A stretch of 64,000 nucleotides of DNA from Streptomyces canus (GCF_030816965.1 NZ_JAUSYQ010000002.1:3815001-3879000); one strand, 5' to 3'; shown: positions 51,495 through 60,633, numbered from the stretch's first letter. Notes: generated by a model from the sequence alone, not told the origin. A program made the numbers and translations.

Positions 51495-53428
51495 ACGACC
51501 GTGCAGGCCGCCGCCGCGCCCGTCGACTCGCGATCGGTACGGCGGTGGTGCTCGCGCTGGCCGGGATGAACGGCCCGTGGCTGTACCGCTTCGGGACGGA
51601 GAAATACCACCAGTACCAGATCAACAAGCCCGAGTACAAAGCCGAGAACGGCAAGTGGGAGATCGTCGACTTCCCCGAGAAGTACCGGCAGAACACCATC
51701 CACGCGGCGCTGCTGCGCACCGGGAAGGTGCTGCTGGTGGCGGGCTCGGGCAACAACCAGGACAACTTCGACGCGAAGAAGTTCGACACCCGGATCTGGG
51801 ACCCGGTCAAGGGCACGATCAAGAAGGTGCCGACACCGAAGGACCTGTTCTGCACCGGGCACACCCAGCTCGCGAACGGCAATCTGCTGATCGCCGGTGG
51901 CACCAAGCGGTACGAGAAGCTCAAGGGTGACGTCACCAAGGCCGGCGGCCTGATGATCGTCCACAACGAGAACCCGGACCAGCCGATCACCTTGCCGGCG
52001 GGCACCAAGTTCACCGGCAAGGAGAACGGCAAGACCTTCGTCTCCAAGGACCCGGTCGTCGTGGAGCGGGCGACGAAGGTCTTCGACAAGAAGACCGGGA
52101 AGTTCCTGCGCAACGACCCCGGCCTCGGGCGTATCTACGTCGAGGCGCAGAAGAGCGGTGCCAAGTATCAGACGGGTACCCAGGACAACTACCGGATCCA
52201 GGGTCTGACCGGGGCCGATGCCCGTAACACCTACGGCATCGCGCAGAAGATCGCGCTCGACAAGAAGGACTTCCAGGGGATCCGGGACGCCTTCGAGTTC
52301 GACCCGGTCGCCGAGAAGTACATCAAGGTCGACCCGATGAAGGAGGCACGCTGGTATCCGACGCTCACGACCCTGAGCGACGGGAAGGTCCTCAGTGTCT
52401 CCGGGCTCGACGACATCGGGCAGCTGGTGCCGGGCAAGAACGAGGTCTTCGACCCGAAGACCAAGAAGTGGACGTACCTGCCGAAGGTCCGTCAGTTCCC
52501 GACGTACCCGGCGCTGTTCCTCATGCAGAACGGAAAGGTCTTCTACTCGGGGTCGAACGCGGGGTACGGGCCGGACAACGTGGGCCGGGTGCCGGGCATC
52601 TGGGACGTGGACACCAACAAGTTCACGAAGATCCCCGGGCTCAGCGACGCCAACGAGATGGAGACCTCCGGGACCGTACTGCTGCCGCCGGCACAGGACG
52701 AGAAGTTCATGGTGATCGGAGGCGGCGGGGTCGGCGAGTCCAAGCTGTCCAGCAACCGGACGCGGATCGTGGACATGAAGGCGGACAGCCCGAAGTTCGT
52801 GGACGGGCCGACGCTGGAGAAGGGGACGCGGTATCCGCAGGCGTCGATCCTTCCCGACGACAGCGTGCTGGTGTCCGGGGGGTCGGAGGACTATCGCGGA
52901 CGCGGTGACTCCAACATCCTTCAGGCTCGGCTGTACCACCCCGACACCAACACGTTCGAGTCGGTGGCCGACCCTCTCGTGGGGCGCAACTACCACTCCG
53001 GGTCGCTGCTGTTGCCGGACGGGCGGGTGATGTTCTTCGGGTCGGACTCGCTGTACGGGGACAAGGCGAACACCAAGCCGGGTGTCTTTGAGCAGCGGAT
53101 CGAGATCTATACGCCGCCCTATCTGTACCGGGATTCGCGGCCTTCGCTGTCCGGGGGGCCGCAGACGATCGCTCGGGGTGCCTCCGGGACGTTCACCTCT
53201 CCGCAGGCTTCTGTGATCAAGAAGGTGCGGTTGATGCGGCCCAGCGCTTCCACTCATGTGACCGATGTGGATCAGCGGTCCATCGAGCTGAAGTTCACGG
53301 TCTCCGGGGACAAGGTGAAGGTGACTGTGCCGGAGAACAAGAATCTGGTGCAGTCCGGGTGGTACATGCTGTTCGTCGATGACGATCAGGGGACGCCGTC
53401 CAAGGCACAGTGGGTTCGAGTGCCGTAA
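51491..53428 (+). CDS. glxA: GlxA, galactose-oxidase-like radical copper oxidase
   Basis: 645 residues, the length of the characterised S. lividans protein; ATG overlaps the cslA stop. An N-terminal membrane anchor (RLAIGTAVVLALAGMNGPWL) holds the beta-propeller outside. Cys121 (DLFCTGHTQ) is the expected thioether cysteine of the Tyr-Cys cofactor. Kelch-like repeats run through the middle (YPTLTTLSDGKVLSVSGLDD), with the copper-ligand region GRNYHSGSLLLPDGRVMFFG and a C-terminal DUF1929-type domain. It modifies or matures the CslA glycan. Confidence 0.95.
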   Translation: MNDRAGRRRARRLAIGTAVVLALAGMNGPWLYRFGTEKYHQYQINKPEYKAENGKWEIVDFPEKYRQNTIHAALLRTGKVLLVAGSGNNQDNFDAKKFDTRIWDPVKGTIKKVPTPKDLFCTGHTQLANGNLLIAGGTKRYEKLKGDVTKAGGLMIVHNENPDQPITLPAGTKFTGKENGKTFVSKDPVVVERATKVFDKKTGKFLRNDPGLGRIYVEAQKSGAKYQTGTQDNYRIQGLTGADARNTYGIAQKIALDKKDFQGIRDAFEFDPVAEKYIKVDPMKEARWYPTLTTLSDGKVLSVSGLDDIGQLVPGKNEVFDPKTKKWTYLPKVRQFPTYPALFLMQNGKVFYSGSNAGYGPDNVGRVPGIWDVDTNKFTKIPGLSDANEMETSGTVLLPPAQDEKFMVIGGGGVGESKLSSNRTRIVDMKADSPKFVDGPTLEKGTRYPQASILPDDSVLVSGGSEDYRGRGDSNILQARLYHPDTNTFESVADPLVGRNYHSGSLLLPDGRVMFFGSDSLYGDKANTKPGVFEQRIEIYTPPYLYRDSRPSLSGGPQTIARGASGTFTSPQASVIKKVRLMRPSASTHVTDVDQRSIELKFTVSGDKVKVTVPENKNLVQSGWYMLFVDDDQGTPSKAQWVRVP

Positions 53429-53432
53429 TACC

Positions 53433-53478
53433 AAAAACGCTCCCGCACCTTTGCTTTTGGGTGCGGGAGCGTTTTTTT
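53433..53478. terminator. Bidirectional terminator between glxA and the GH6 gene
   Basis: A 16-bp stem: AAAAACGCTCCCGCAC (53433-53448) with GTGCGGGAGCGTTTTT (53461-53476), A-run on one side and T-run on the other. It is a canonical intrinsic terminator in both directions. Confidence 0.95.
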
Positions 53479-53493
53479 GGGCTGGTCGCGTCC

Positions 53494-54534
53494 CTAGGTG
53501 TCCGACCCTCGCGCCAGTTTCAACGCGTACTGAGGCCACCACTGACCCGCCTTCGGGCCGCCCTTGCACTCGCCGTCCGACTCTCCCGGGCGCTTGACCC
53601 ACAGGTAGGCGTCCACCAGCGGGTCCGCCGTCTGTGTCGTCGGCGTCTCCCCCAGCGCTCTGCCCGGTGGGTTGCACCAGCGTTCGTTCTCGTCGCCGCC
53701 CTTGTACGGGCCGTTGCCGTTGCGGCTGGTGTCGATCACGAAGTGTTTGTTGCCCACCTTGGCGGAGAGCTGCTTGCCGTAGGCGATGGAGTCCTTGGTG
53801 GAGTAGAAGTTGGAGACGTTCACCGAGAAGCCGTCGGCCTTGGCGACGCCGGCCCACTTCAAGGGCTCGAAGATCTCGTCGGGGTGGCCCCAGCCCGCGT
53901 TGCCCGCGTCCAGGTAGACCTTCGTGTCCTTCAGGGACTTGAGCTTCTCGATGGCGCCGGTGAGCAGGTCGTAGCGTTCCTCGTGGAACTCCTCCTTGGT
54001 GCAGCCGTCGACCAGGTGCAGAACCGCGTCCGGTTCGAGGATCACCGTCGCCGAGCGGTCACCGATGCCCGCCGCCACACCGTCGATCCAGGTCCGGTAG
54101 GCGTTGCCGTCGGCGGCGCCGCCCTGGGAGTACTGGCCGCAGTCGCGGTGCGGGATGTTGTAGAGGACCAGAAGGGCCGTACGGCCGGCCTTGTCCGCGG
54201 CCTCGGTGAAGCCGCGTGCCTCCTGCTCCGGGTTCTCCGGACCGATCCACTCGCCGGTCGGCTGCTGGGCGATCTTGCGGATCTGTTCGGCCTCGTCGTC
54301 CTTGCCGCTCTTCACATACGCCGCGACCTGCTTGGCCGCGTTGCCGTCCGGGTTGACCCAGAACGGGTCGGCCTCCTTGGGCTGCTGGGTGATTCCGGCA
54401 CCGACCTTGTCGCCTTCGCCCCCTTTGTCTCCTTCTCCCGAGGACGAACACGCGGCGAGCAGCAGTGCCGCCCCCAGCACCGCCGCGGAAACCCGTGCGC
54501 GGGTCGCCCTCCTGGCCCCCCTGCTGACGTACAT
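53494..54534 (-). CDS. cslZ: CslZ-like GH6 endoglucanase lipoprotein
   Basis: 346 residues from the ATG at 54534 (GGGGGG upstream). Lipobox LAAC (Cys29) follows the signal; a Gly/Asp/Lys-rich tether precedes the GH6 domain (ADPFWVNPDGNAAKQVAAYV). Catalytic-region motifs: YNIPHRDCGQYSQGG, ILEPDAVLHL, DAGNAGWGHPD, and WVKRPGESDGEC near the C-terminus. It hydrolyses beta-1,4-glucan at the surface. Convergent with cslA-glxA; in streptomycetes this gene belongs to the tip-glycan cluster (symbol from memory). Confidence 0.9.
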   Translation of the reverse strand: MYVSRGARRATRARVSAAVLGAALLLAACSSSGEGDKGGEGDKVGAGITQQPKEADPFWVNPDGNAAKQVAAYVKSGKDDEAEQIRKIAQQPTGEWIGPENPEQEARGFTEAADKAGRTALLVLYNIPHRDCGQYSQGGAADGNAYRTWIDGVAAGIGDRSATVILEPDAVLHLVDGCTKEEFHEERYDLLTGAIEKLKSLKDTKVYLDAGNAGWGHPDEIFEPLKWAGVAKADGFSVNVSNFYSTKDSIAYGKQLSAKVGNKHFVIDTSRNGNGPYKGGDENERWCNPPGRALGETPTTQTADPLVDAYLWVKRPGESDGECKGGPKAGQWWPQYALKLARGSDT

Positions 54535-55136
54535 CCAATTCCCCCCTGGGTGCACCGTGGAAAGTCTCAATCGTGACACACCCGTCGCGCCGCCCACGAG
54601 GTCGCCGAAGCCTTGTCCACGAGCCGTTACACCGTTCCTAGGGGCTGAGCGGGAGTGATTCCTGTTGCCAGGGTTCATGCTCAGCCGAACGCCCCGAACG
54701 GTGTTGGGCGTTCTGGTCGCCCGCTTTCGCTCCGCGGTCCGGCGGCACGCATCGTGTGCGTGGTCCGGGAAGGGGAGGGCGGGGTCCCTCGCGCCCGGGG
54801 GCACGCCGGTCGGCCTGGACGGTCCGATGCCCGTGCACATCGCTCTGGTGTGCACGGGGCGGTGTCGTCCGTCGCCGGATCGGGTGTCCCCGAGCCACGA
54901 GCACGGTACTTGGCGTCCATCGGCCTCTAGGCCCGGGCGCTCGTACGTTCTAGAGTCGCCTCATACGGACACGGCCCCAGCCCCCTGGCCGCAGTCAGCA
55001 CCCACCGTGCCTCCCAGGCCTCCCGCGCCGTCGTCGGGTTACTCCCGCAGCCCGAGCGTGCGTGGTCGAGGACCAGCCCGGTCGGCGACTTCGGGGGAGC
55101 GGGTCGCCGACCGGGCCAGGTGCTGCCTCCCGGGTT
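54535..55136. other. 602-bp gap without a recognised gene
   Basis: Several open frames exist on both strands but none has a plausible protein sequence or ribosome-binding site. The left end should contain the GH6 promoter on the minus strand; the right end holds the sortase terminator. Nothing else was recognised. Confidence 0.5.
55077..55115 (-). terminator. Terminator hairpin after the sortase gene
   Basis: A perfect 13-bp stem: CCCGGTCGGCGAC (55077-55089) with GTCGCCGACCGGG (55103-55115). It lies 22 bp beyond the sortase stop codon. Confidence 0.8.
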
Positions 55137-55838
55137 CTACAGGCCCGTCCCCGTCAGATACGCCGAGACGATCACGTTCGCCGTGTAGCTGCGGGTCGCC
55201 CGGTCGAAGGTGCCGCCGCAGGTGATCAGGCGCAGTTCGGCGCGGCCCGACTCGCGGGGGCCGTAGGCCTGGCGGGCGTCGAAGCTCTCACGGCTGACGA
55301 CCCGTACGTCGTCGACGGTGAACTCGGCGACCCTGCCGTCGTCGCGGATCACCCGGACCGTCTCGCCCGGCTTCAGGGTGCTGATCCGGTAGAACACCGC
55401 GGGCCGGGTCTCGGTGTCGACGTGTCCCACCATCAGCGCGGTCCCGGCGGCCCCCGGTTTCGCGCCGGCCGCGTACCAGCCGACGATTCCGGGCCGGCCG
55501 AAGGGCGGCGGGTCGAGGGCGCCCTTCGCGTCCAGTCCGCGGGTCACCACGGGCGCCTGGACCCCGAGGTCCGGGATATCGAGGCGCTGCGGCCGTGCTC
55601 CCTTCAAGGGCCTTGCGGCGGGCGGCAGTTCGACGGCCCCGGGCAGGCGCCCGACCGCGGCCACGTCACCGGTGGTCGGCGCGGACATGCCGTGCCGTAC
55701 GTCGGTCACCTCGCGGCCCCACAGCCACAGCCCGAGCAGCAGCACCGCCCAGGTCACGCCGGCCAGCAGCCGTCCGGTCCCGGAGACGTGTTCGCGGTGG
55801 GCGGGGCCGCCTTCCGGGTCGGAGAAACGGTCGGACAT
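55137..55838 (-). CDS. Class F sortase
   Basis: 233 residues. N-terminal anchor helix (LLAGVTWAVLLLGLWLWG). Catalytic residues His139 (MVGHVDT), Cys207 (LRLITCGG) and a conserved Arg in FDRATRSYTA are all present. Class F sortases are typical of actinobacteria; substrates are poorly defined. It lies six bp after the gene for a secreted protein with a C-terminal helix, probably its substrate or partner. Confidence 0.9.
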   Translation of the reverse strand: MSDRFSDPEGGPAHREHVSGTGRLLAGVTWAVLLLGLWLWGREVTDVRHGMSAPTTGDVAAVGRLPGAVELPPAARPLKGARPQRLDIPDLGVQAPVVTRGLDAKGALDPPPFGRPGIVGWYAAGAKPGAAGTALMVGHVDTETRPAVFYRISTLKPGETVRVIRDDGRVAEFTVDDVRVVSRESFDARQAYGPRESGRAELRLITCGGTFDRATRSYTANVIVSAYLTGTGL

Positions 55839-55844
55839 CTGCGG

Positions 55845-56384
55845 TCAGCCCGTCTCCCGACTCCGGCGGCTGCGGCGCAGCACTACGGCGACCGCCGCGA
55901 CCCCGGCGAGCACCAGGCCGGTCACGGCCTGCCCGGTGCCGGGTCCGGTGGGTTGGGGCTCCATGGCGGAGAGGTGGGTGGCGGTCCAGCCGCCGCCCGC
56001 GTTCACCGGGGCGACAGGGGTCGCGAGGGCGTTCGCGGAGGCGGTGGCGCCCTTTGCCGTTACGACCGTGATGCGGCCCTTCACCTGGAAGTCGGCGCAG
56101 GTGATCTCCACGTCGTAGGGGCCCGGTTCGATCGAGGAGCGGACGCGGGTCTCGCCGGCGAGGCTGCCGTCGGCCCCCGTCAGCCGGGCGTCCGCGACGA
56201 ACGCGGCCGAGGCGGCGGTGGCCGTCTTCCCCGCGCAGCCGGTCACCCGCAGCGTGAGGTCGGCGCCGGCGGCCGGGGAGGAGGGAGTCACCGAGACGCT
56301 GCCGCCGTCCGCCGCCTGCGCGGCCGGGGCGAAGGCGGCGACAGCCAGAACAACGGTACAGAGAGTGAGGCGTACTGAACCCAT
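55845..56384 (-). CDS. Secreted protein with C-terminal anchor, partner of the sortase
   Basis: 179 residues. Sec signal (LTLCTVVLAVAAFAPAAQA), then an Ig-like beta domain with two cysteines (VTGCAGKTA, EITCADFQV). A C-terminal PQPTGPGTG segment leads into a hydrophobic helix and a basic tail (RRSRRSRETG). The tail has the plan of a sorting signal but lacks LPxTG or LAxTG. It is upstream of the sortase in the same operon. Confidence 0.78.
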   Translation of the reverse strand: MGSVRLTLCTVVLAVAAFAPAAQAADGGSVSVTPSSPAAGADLTLRVTGCAGKTATAASAAFVADARLTGADGSLAGETRVRSSIEPGPYDVEITCADFQVKGRITVVTAKGATASANALATPVAPVNAGGGWTATHLSAMEPQPTGPGTGQAVTGLVLAGVAAVAVVLRRSRRSRETG

Positions 56385-56471
56385 CGTGAACCTCCAGATA
56401 CCTGGAGGGTCTCCCGGGAGGCCCGGGTCCGCATCCCGGAGGAGGTGCCGTGTGCTCCGTTCGGGTCCGCC

Positions 56472-57251
56472 TCAGATCCGGTCGACGAGGTCCGCGATGG
56501 AGTCCACGACCTTCGAGGGCCGGTACGGGAAGGCCTCGACCTGCTCGGGGCGGGTCAGGCCGGTGAGCACCAGGAAGGTCTGCATGCCGGCCTCCATGCC
56601 GGCCAGGACGTCGGTGTCCATGCGGTCGCCGATCATCGCGCTGGTCTCGGAGTGCGCGCCGATGGTGTTGAGTCCGGTGCGCATCATCAGCGGGTTGGGC
56701 TTGCCCGCGAAGTACGGCTGCTTGCCGGTCGCCTTGGTGATCAGGGCGGCGACGGCGCCGGTGGCCGGCAGCGCGCCCTCCGCGGAGGGGCCGGTCTCGT
56801 CGGGGTTGGTGCAGATGAAACGGGCGCCGTCGTTGATGAGCCGGACCGCCTTGGTCATGGCCTCGAAGGAGTAGGTGCGGGTCTCCCCGAGAACGACGTA
56901 GTCGGGCTCGTGGTCGGTGAGGATGTAGCCGATGTCGTGCAGCGCTGTGGTCAGACCCGCCTCGCCGATGACGTACGCCGTGCCCTCGGGCCGCTGGTCG
57001 TCCAGGAACTGGGCGGTGGCCAGGGCGGAGGTCCAGATGTTCTCGATCGGAACGTCCAGGCCCATGCGGCGCAGGCGGGCGTGCAGGTCGCGCGGGGTGT
57101 AGATGGAGTTGTTGGTCAGCACCAGGAAGGGCTTGCCGGACTCGCGGAGCTTCTTCAGGAAGGCGTCGGCGCCGGGGATCGGCACGCCCTCGTGGATGAG
57201 CACACCGTCCATGTCGGTGAGCCACGAATCGATGGGCTTGCGGTCTGCCAT
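56472..57251 (-). CDS. HAD-IIA phosphatase (NagD-like)
   Basis: 259 residues. Motif I DMDGVL (nucleophile Asp), motif II LTNNS, and motif III/IV GDRMDTDVLAGMEAG with KPN ahead of it. The cap is the type-IIA kind. NagD-like enzymes dephosphorylate nucleotides or sugar phosphates. It stands alone between the sortase pair and the LAxTG protein. Confidence 0.9.
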   Translation of the reverse strand: MADRKPIDSWLTDMDGVLIHEGVPIPGADAFLKKLRESGKPFLVLTNNSIYTPRDLHARLRRMGLDVPIENIWTSALATAQFLDDQRPEGTAYVIGEAGLTTALHDIGYILTDHEPDYVVLGETRTYSFEAMTKAVRLINDGARFICTNPDETGPSAEGALPATGAVAALITKATGKQPYFAGKPNPLMMRTGLNTIGAHSETSAMIGDRMDTDVLAGMEAGMQTFLVLTGLTRPEQVEAFPYRPSKVVDSIADLVDRI

Positions 57252-57364
57252 GTGCGGGGTCTCCTGCCGTACGCGTGTACGCCGTGCTGCGTCGGCCCCA
57301 GCCTAGACAGTGGCCGGATCTTGGGGGAATGGCCAGTTCGGGACAGGTCTCGGAAGGTTCGGGG

Positions 57365-58165
57365 TCAACGGCGGCCGCGGGCTCGCAGGATCGCGCCCAC
57401 CGTGACCAGGAGGAGGGAGACGGCCGCGAGGGCGGCGGCCACGCCGGGGCCGGTGCTGGCGAGTTCCTCGACCGCGTCCGTGAAGGGGAGGCCTTCCGGG
57501 GTGGCCGGGTCGGGGTGCGGGCTCGAGCTCGGGCTCGGGCTCGGATCGGTGTCGATGCCGGCGCCAGTGCTGGTGCCGGTGCCGGTGCCGATGCCGAAGC
57601 GGTAGTCGTTGGACTGCCCCACCCAGTCGCCGTCATCACCGTGCCGCTGGACGACGGCCGCGTTGACGGTGACCTCGTTCGGCACGGCGTCCGGGGTGAG
57701 CGCGAGCCGGACCTTCACGGTGACGGTCTTTCCGGGGCCGACGGTGAACCCGGCTCCTCCGAAAGCCCCGACGAGTTCGTCCTCGTCGGTGCTCTCGAAG
57801 CGGACGGCGCGGGTGCGGGGGCCGTCGTAGAACTCCAGGCGGGGCTGGGAGGGCTTCAGGACGTGTCGCTCGTCGACGAGGACGACGACGGGGTGGACTG
57901 CTGCGCAGGTGCGCCGGGTCGTGTTGGTGAGGTCCAGGTACCAGATGCTGTAGCCGCCACCGGCCTCATAGACGGCGGGACCGCCGTGGATGCGGGTGGT
58001 GAGGGGGAAGACGCGGCCGGTGGGGGCGCAGGAGTCACCGACGCGGACCACGGGGGTGGGAGTGGCGGGGGCCCGGAAGGCCGCCGCCGGGGGTGCGGGG
58101 AACAGGGCGGCTGCCGCCGCGAGGCCGAGGAGGGCTGGCGTATAGGCGTGCACATACCGTCGCAT
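57365..58165 (-). CDS. LAxTG-type cell-wall-anchored protein
   Basis: 266 residues from the ATG at 58165. Signal peptide (PALLGLAAAAALFPAPPAAAF), a beta-rich domain of about 150 residues, a low-complexity GIGTGTGTSTGAG and SPSPSSSPHPDP spacer, and a sorting signal LASTG (235-239) followed by a hydrophobic helix and RARGRR. LAxTG is recognised by class E sortases, which are not encoded in this window. The surface domain is not recognised. Confidence 0.85.
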   Translation of the reverse strand: MRRYVHAYTPALLGLAAAAALFPAPPAAAFRAPATPTPVVRVGDSCAPTGRVFPLTTRIHGGPAVYEAGGGYSIWYLDLTNTTRRTCAAVHPVVVLVDERHVLKPSQPRLEFYDGPRTRAVRFESTDEDELVGAFGGAGFTVGPGKTVTVKVRLALTPDAVPNEVTVNAAVVQRHGDDGDWVGQSNDYRFGIGTGTGTSTGAGIDTDPSPSPSSSPHPDPATPEGLPFTDAVEELASTGPGVAAALAAVSLLLVTVGAILRARGRR

Positions 58166-58248
58166 GAACACATGACCCTGTCGGGCGCGGGCGGCCGGCC
58201 GGGGATGCCGCTCCGTGAGGTCCCGGAAGTCCCCTCGATCAGCGGACG

Positions 58249-59511
58249 TCAGGCGTCGGCTCGTCCGAACAGCGGGCCCAGCACGAGCTGCGCCGCCCCG
58301 TCGGCGACCTCGCCGGGCGCGGCTCGTACGGGGACCGGCTCCTCGCCTGCGCGCCGGGCGCGTTCGTCGAGGACGGCCGCGACCCCTCGGAGGAACGCGT
58401 CCGGGGCGGTGGCGATGGTACGGCCGCCCAGCAGGACCACGTCGATGTCGAGCAGGGCGACGAGGTTGCCGGTCGCGATGCCGAGGACCCGTGCCGCTTC
58501 GGCGAGGTTGCCGCGGGCCACCGCCGCCAGGCACAGCGCCTCGACGCAGCCCCTGTCACCGCATCCGCAGGGCGGCCCGTCGAGCTGGACGACCTGGTGT
58601 CCGAACTCCCCTGCCCCGGTCCGCGCACCCCGGTGCACGGCCCCGTCGATGACGAGCCCGGCGCCGAGGCCCGTACCGAGATGCAGATACGCGAACGACC
58701 CGCGCTCCCCCGCGACCGCGAGCCCCAGCGCGGCCGCGTTGGTGTCCTTGTCGACGACCACGGGCACCCCGAGCCGCCGCGCGAGCGCGTCCCGCAGCGG
58801 AAAGCCGTCCCACTCGGGGAAGCCGGTGACGCGGTGCAGCACACCCCGGCTGTGGTCGAGGGGACCGGGAAGGGCGACGCCGACACCGAGGAGGGCGGGG
58901 AGGAACTCGGCGGGGAGCTCCGGGGTACCGGTGGATGACCGCGTGTCCGCACCGGCCGCCCCCACCTCACCCGGACCCTGAACCCCCTCCACCGACGCCG
59001 ACCCACCGCCCGGCAACCCCGCGGCGCCGGTGGATGCACCCGTGTCCTGCCCAGCGGCCCCCGTCCCGTCCCCTGCCCGCACCCCCTTCGCCAGCGCCTC
59101 CACCTGCCCCGCGACCACCGCCACGACAGCCTCCGCCCCCGCGCCCAGGTCCAGCGCGGCGCAGCGCTCGGCCACCACCGTTCCCGCCAGGTCCACCAGC
59201 ACGGCCCGCAGTGCGTCCCGGTCCAGGTGGACGCCCACCGCGTGGCCCGCGCCCGGCACCAGTCGCAGTACCGTCCGCCGCTTGCCGCCCGTCGAGGCGC
59301 GGTGTCCCGCCTCCACCGCGAGGCCCTCCTCCCGGAGCCGGGCGGTGATCTTGCTGACGGCCTGGGGGGTGAGGCCCGTGCGGTCGGCGAGTTCCAGCCG
59401 GCTGATTCCCTCTGCGCCCGCGCCCCGCAGCAGGTCGAGCACGAGCGCGGTGTTGTGGCTGCGCAGGGCCAGGAGGTTGGCGCCGCCGTTCGTCCTGTTC
59501 ACGTCTGCCAT
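58249..59511 (-). CDS. ROK-family transcriptional regulator with inserted linker
   Basis: 420 residues from the ATG at 59511. N-terminal winged helix (LLRGAGAEGISRLELADRTG), ROK sugar-kinase-like domain with VVVDKDTNAAALG and the zinc motif CGCGDRGC. About 55 residues of Gly/Ala/Ser/Thr-rich sequence (near residues 142-197, GDGTGAAGQDTGASTGAAG) interrupt the fold. The gene is divergent from an oxidoreductase, and a perfect palindrome lies between them, probably its operator. Effector unknown, likely a sugar. Confidence 0.88.
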   Translation of the reverse strand: MADVNRTNGGANLLALRSHNTALVLDLLRGAGAEGISRLELADRTGLTPQAVSKITARLREEGLAVEAGHRASTGGKRRTVLRLVPGAGHAVGVHLDRDALRAVLVDLAGTVVAERCAALDLGAGAEAVVAVVAGQVEALAKGVRAGDGTGAAGQDTGASTGAAGLPGGGSASVEGVQGPGEVGAAGADTRSSTGTPELPAEFLPALLGVGVALPGPLDHSRGVLHRVTGFPEWDGFPLRDALARRLGVPVVVDKDTNAAALGLAVAGERGSFAYLHLGTGLGAGLVIDGAVHRGARTGAGEFGHQVVQLDGPPCGCGDRGCVEALCLAAVARGNLAEAARVLGIATGNLVALLDIDVVLLGGRTIATAPDAFLRGVAAVLDERARRAGEEPVPVRAAPGEVADGAAQLVLGPLFGRADA

Positions 59512-59526
59512 TCTCCGCCACGCTTG

Positions 59527-59553
59527 CACTTTGGCAACAGCGTTGCCAAAGTG
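59527..59553. promoter_or_regulatory. Perfect 12-bp inverted repeat, ROK operator
   Basis: CACTTTGGCAAC (59527-59538), three-base spacer AGC, GTTGCCAAAGTG (59542-59553). It fills over half of the 48-bp gap between the divergent ROK and oxidoreductase starts, so one bound protein could repress both genes. Confidence 0.85.
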
Positions 59554-59559
59554 GGAGGC

Positions 59560-60633
59560 ATGACTGCTGCTGACCTCCGCGTGGGCCTCGTCGGCTACGG
59601 CCTCGCGGGCTCCGTCTTCCACGCCCCGCTGATCGCCGCCACCGAGGGCCTCACCCTCGACACGGTGGTCACCTCGAACCCCGAGCGGCAGGAACAGGCC
59701 CGCGCCGAGTTCCCGGACGTGCGTACGGTCGCGGGCGCCGACGAGCTGTTCGCCCGCGCCGCCGACCTGGACCTCATCGTCATCGCGTCGCCCAACAAGA
59801 CGCACGTCCCGCTCGCCACCACCGCCCTGAAGGCGGGCCTGCCGGTCGTGGTCGACAAGCCGATCGCAGGTACGGCGGCCGAGGCGCGGGAGCTGGCGGC
59901 GCTGGCCGAGGAGCGCGGCGTGCTCCTCTCCGTCTTCCAGAACCGGCGCTGGGACAACGACTTCCTGACCCTCCGCAAGCTCCTCGACGAGGGCGAACTG
60001 GGCGACGTATGGCGCTTCGAGTCCCGTTTCGAGCGGTGGCGGCCGCAGCCCAAGGGCGGCTGGCGCGAGTCCGGCGACCCCGCAGAGGTCGGAGGTCTTC
60101 TCTACGACCTCGGCAGCCACGTCGTCGACCAGGCCCTGACCCTGTTCGGACCCGCCGCCTCCGTGTACGCGGAGGCGGACGTCCGCCGCCCGGGCGCCGA
60201 GGTCGACGACGACACGTTCATCGCGATCACCCACGCGAGCGGCGTCCGCTCCCACCTCTACGTCTCCGCCACCACCGCCCAACTCGGCCCCCGTTTCCGG
60301 GTGCTGGGCTCCAAGGCGGGCTATGTGAAGTACGGCCTCGACCCGCAGGAGGCCGCGCTGCGGGAGGGCGAGCGCCCCAACGCGGCGGCCGGCTGGGGCC
60401 GGGAGCCGGAGTCGCTGTGGGGCCGGCTCGGCTCGGGCGAGTCCCCCGTGACGGGCGGCGGCAGCCCCGTCCCCACCCTTTCCGGCGACTACCCCGCTTA
60501 CTATGCGGCCGTGGCCAGGGCCCTTACCGGCGCCGGCACCAACCCGGTGCCCGCACTGGAGGCGGCCGCCGCCCTCGACGTACTGGAGGCGGCGCGCCGT
60601 TCGGCCCACGACGGAGTGGCGGTGGAGCTGTGA
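59560..60633 (+). CDS. Gfo/Idh/MocA-type oxidoreductase
   Basis: 357 residues. Nucleotide-binding loop GLVGYGLAGSVFH and the family Lys in VVVDKPIAG are present, with the C-terminal substrate domain (YDLGSHVVDQALTLFG). ATG with GGGAGG directly before it. It would oxidise or reduce a sugar or inositol-like compound with NAD(P). Its stop overlaps the next gene by four bases. Confidence 0.88.
   Translation: MTAADLRVGLVGYGLAGSVFHAPLIAATEGLTLDTVVTSNPERQEQARAEFPDVRTVAGADELFARAADLDLIVIASPNKTHVPLATTALKAGLPVVVDKPIAGTAAEARELAALAEERGVLLSVFQNRRWDNDFLTLRKLLDEGELGDVWRFESRFERWRPQPKGGWRESGDPAEVGGLLYDLGSHVVDQALTLFGPAASVYAEADVRRPGAEVDDDTFIAITHASGVRSHLYVSATTAQLGPRFRVLGSKAGYVKYGLDPQEAALREGERPNAAAGWGREPESLWGRLGSGESPVTGGGSPVPTLSGDYPAYYAAVARALTGAGTNPVPALEAAAALDVLEAARRSAHDGVAVEL

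Noticed and set aside
54665..55225. 186-codon plus-strand ORF in the gap before the sortase
   Set aside because: Arg/Ser/Pro-rich sequence typical of shadow frames and overlaps the sortase gene end and its terminator.
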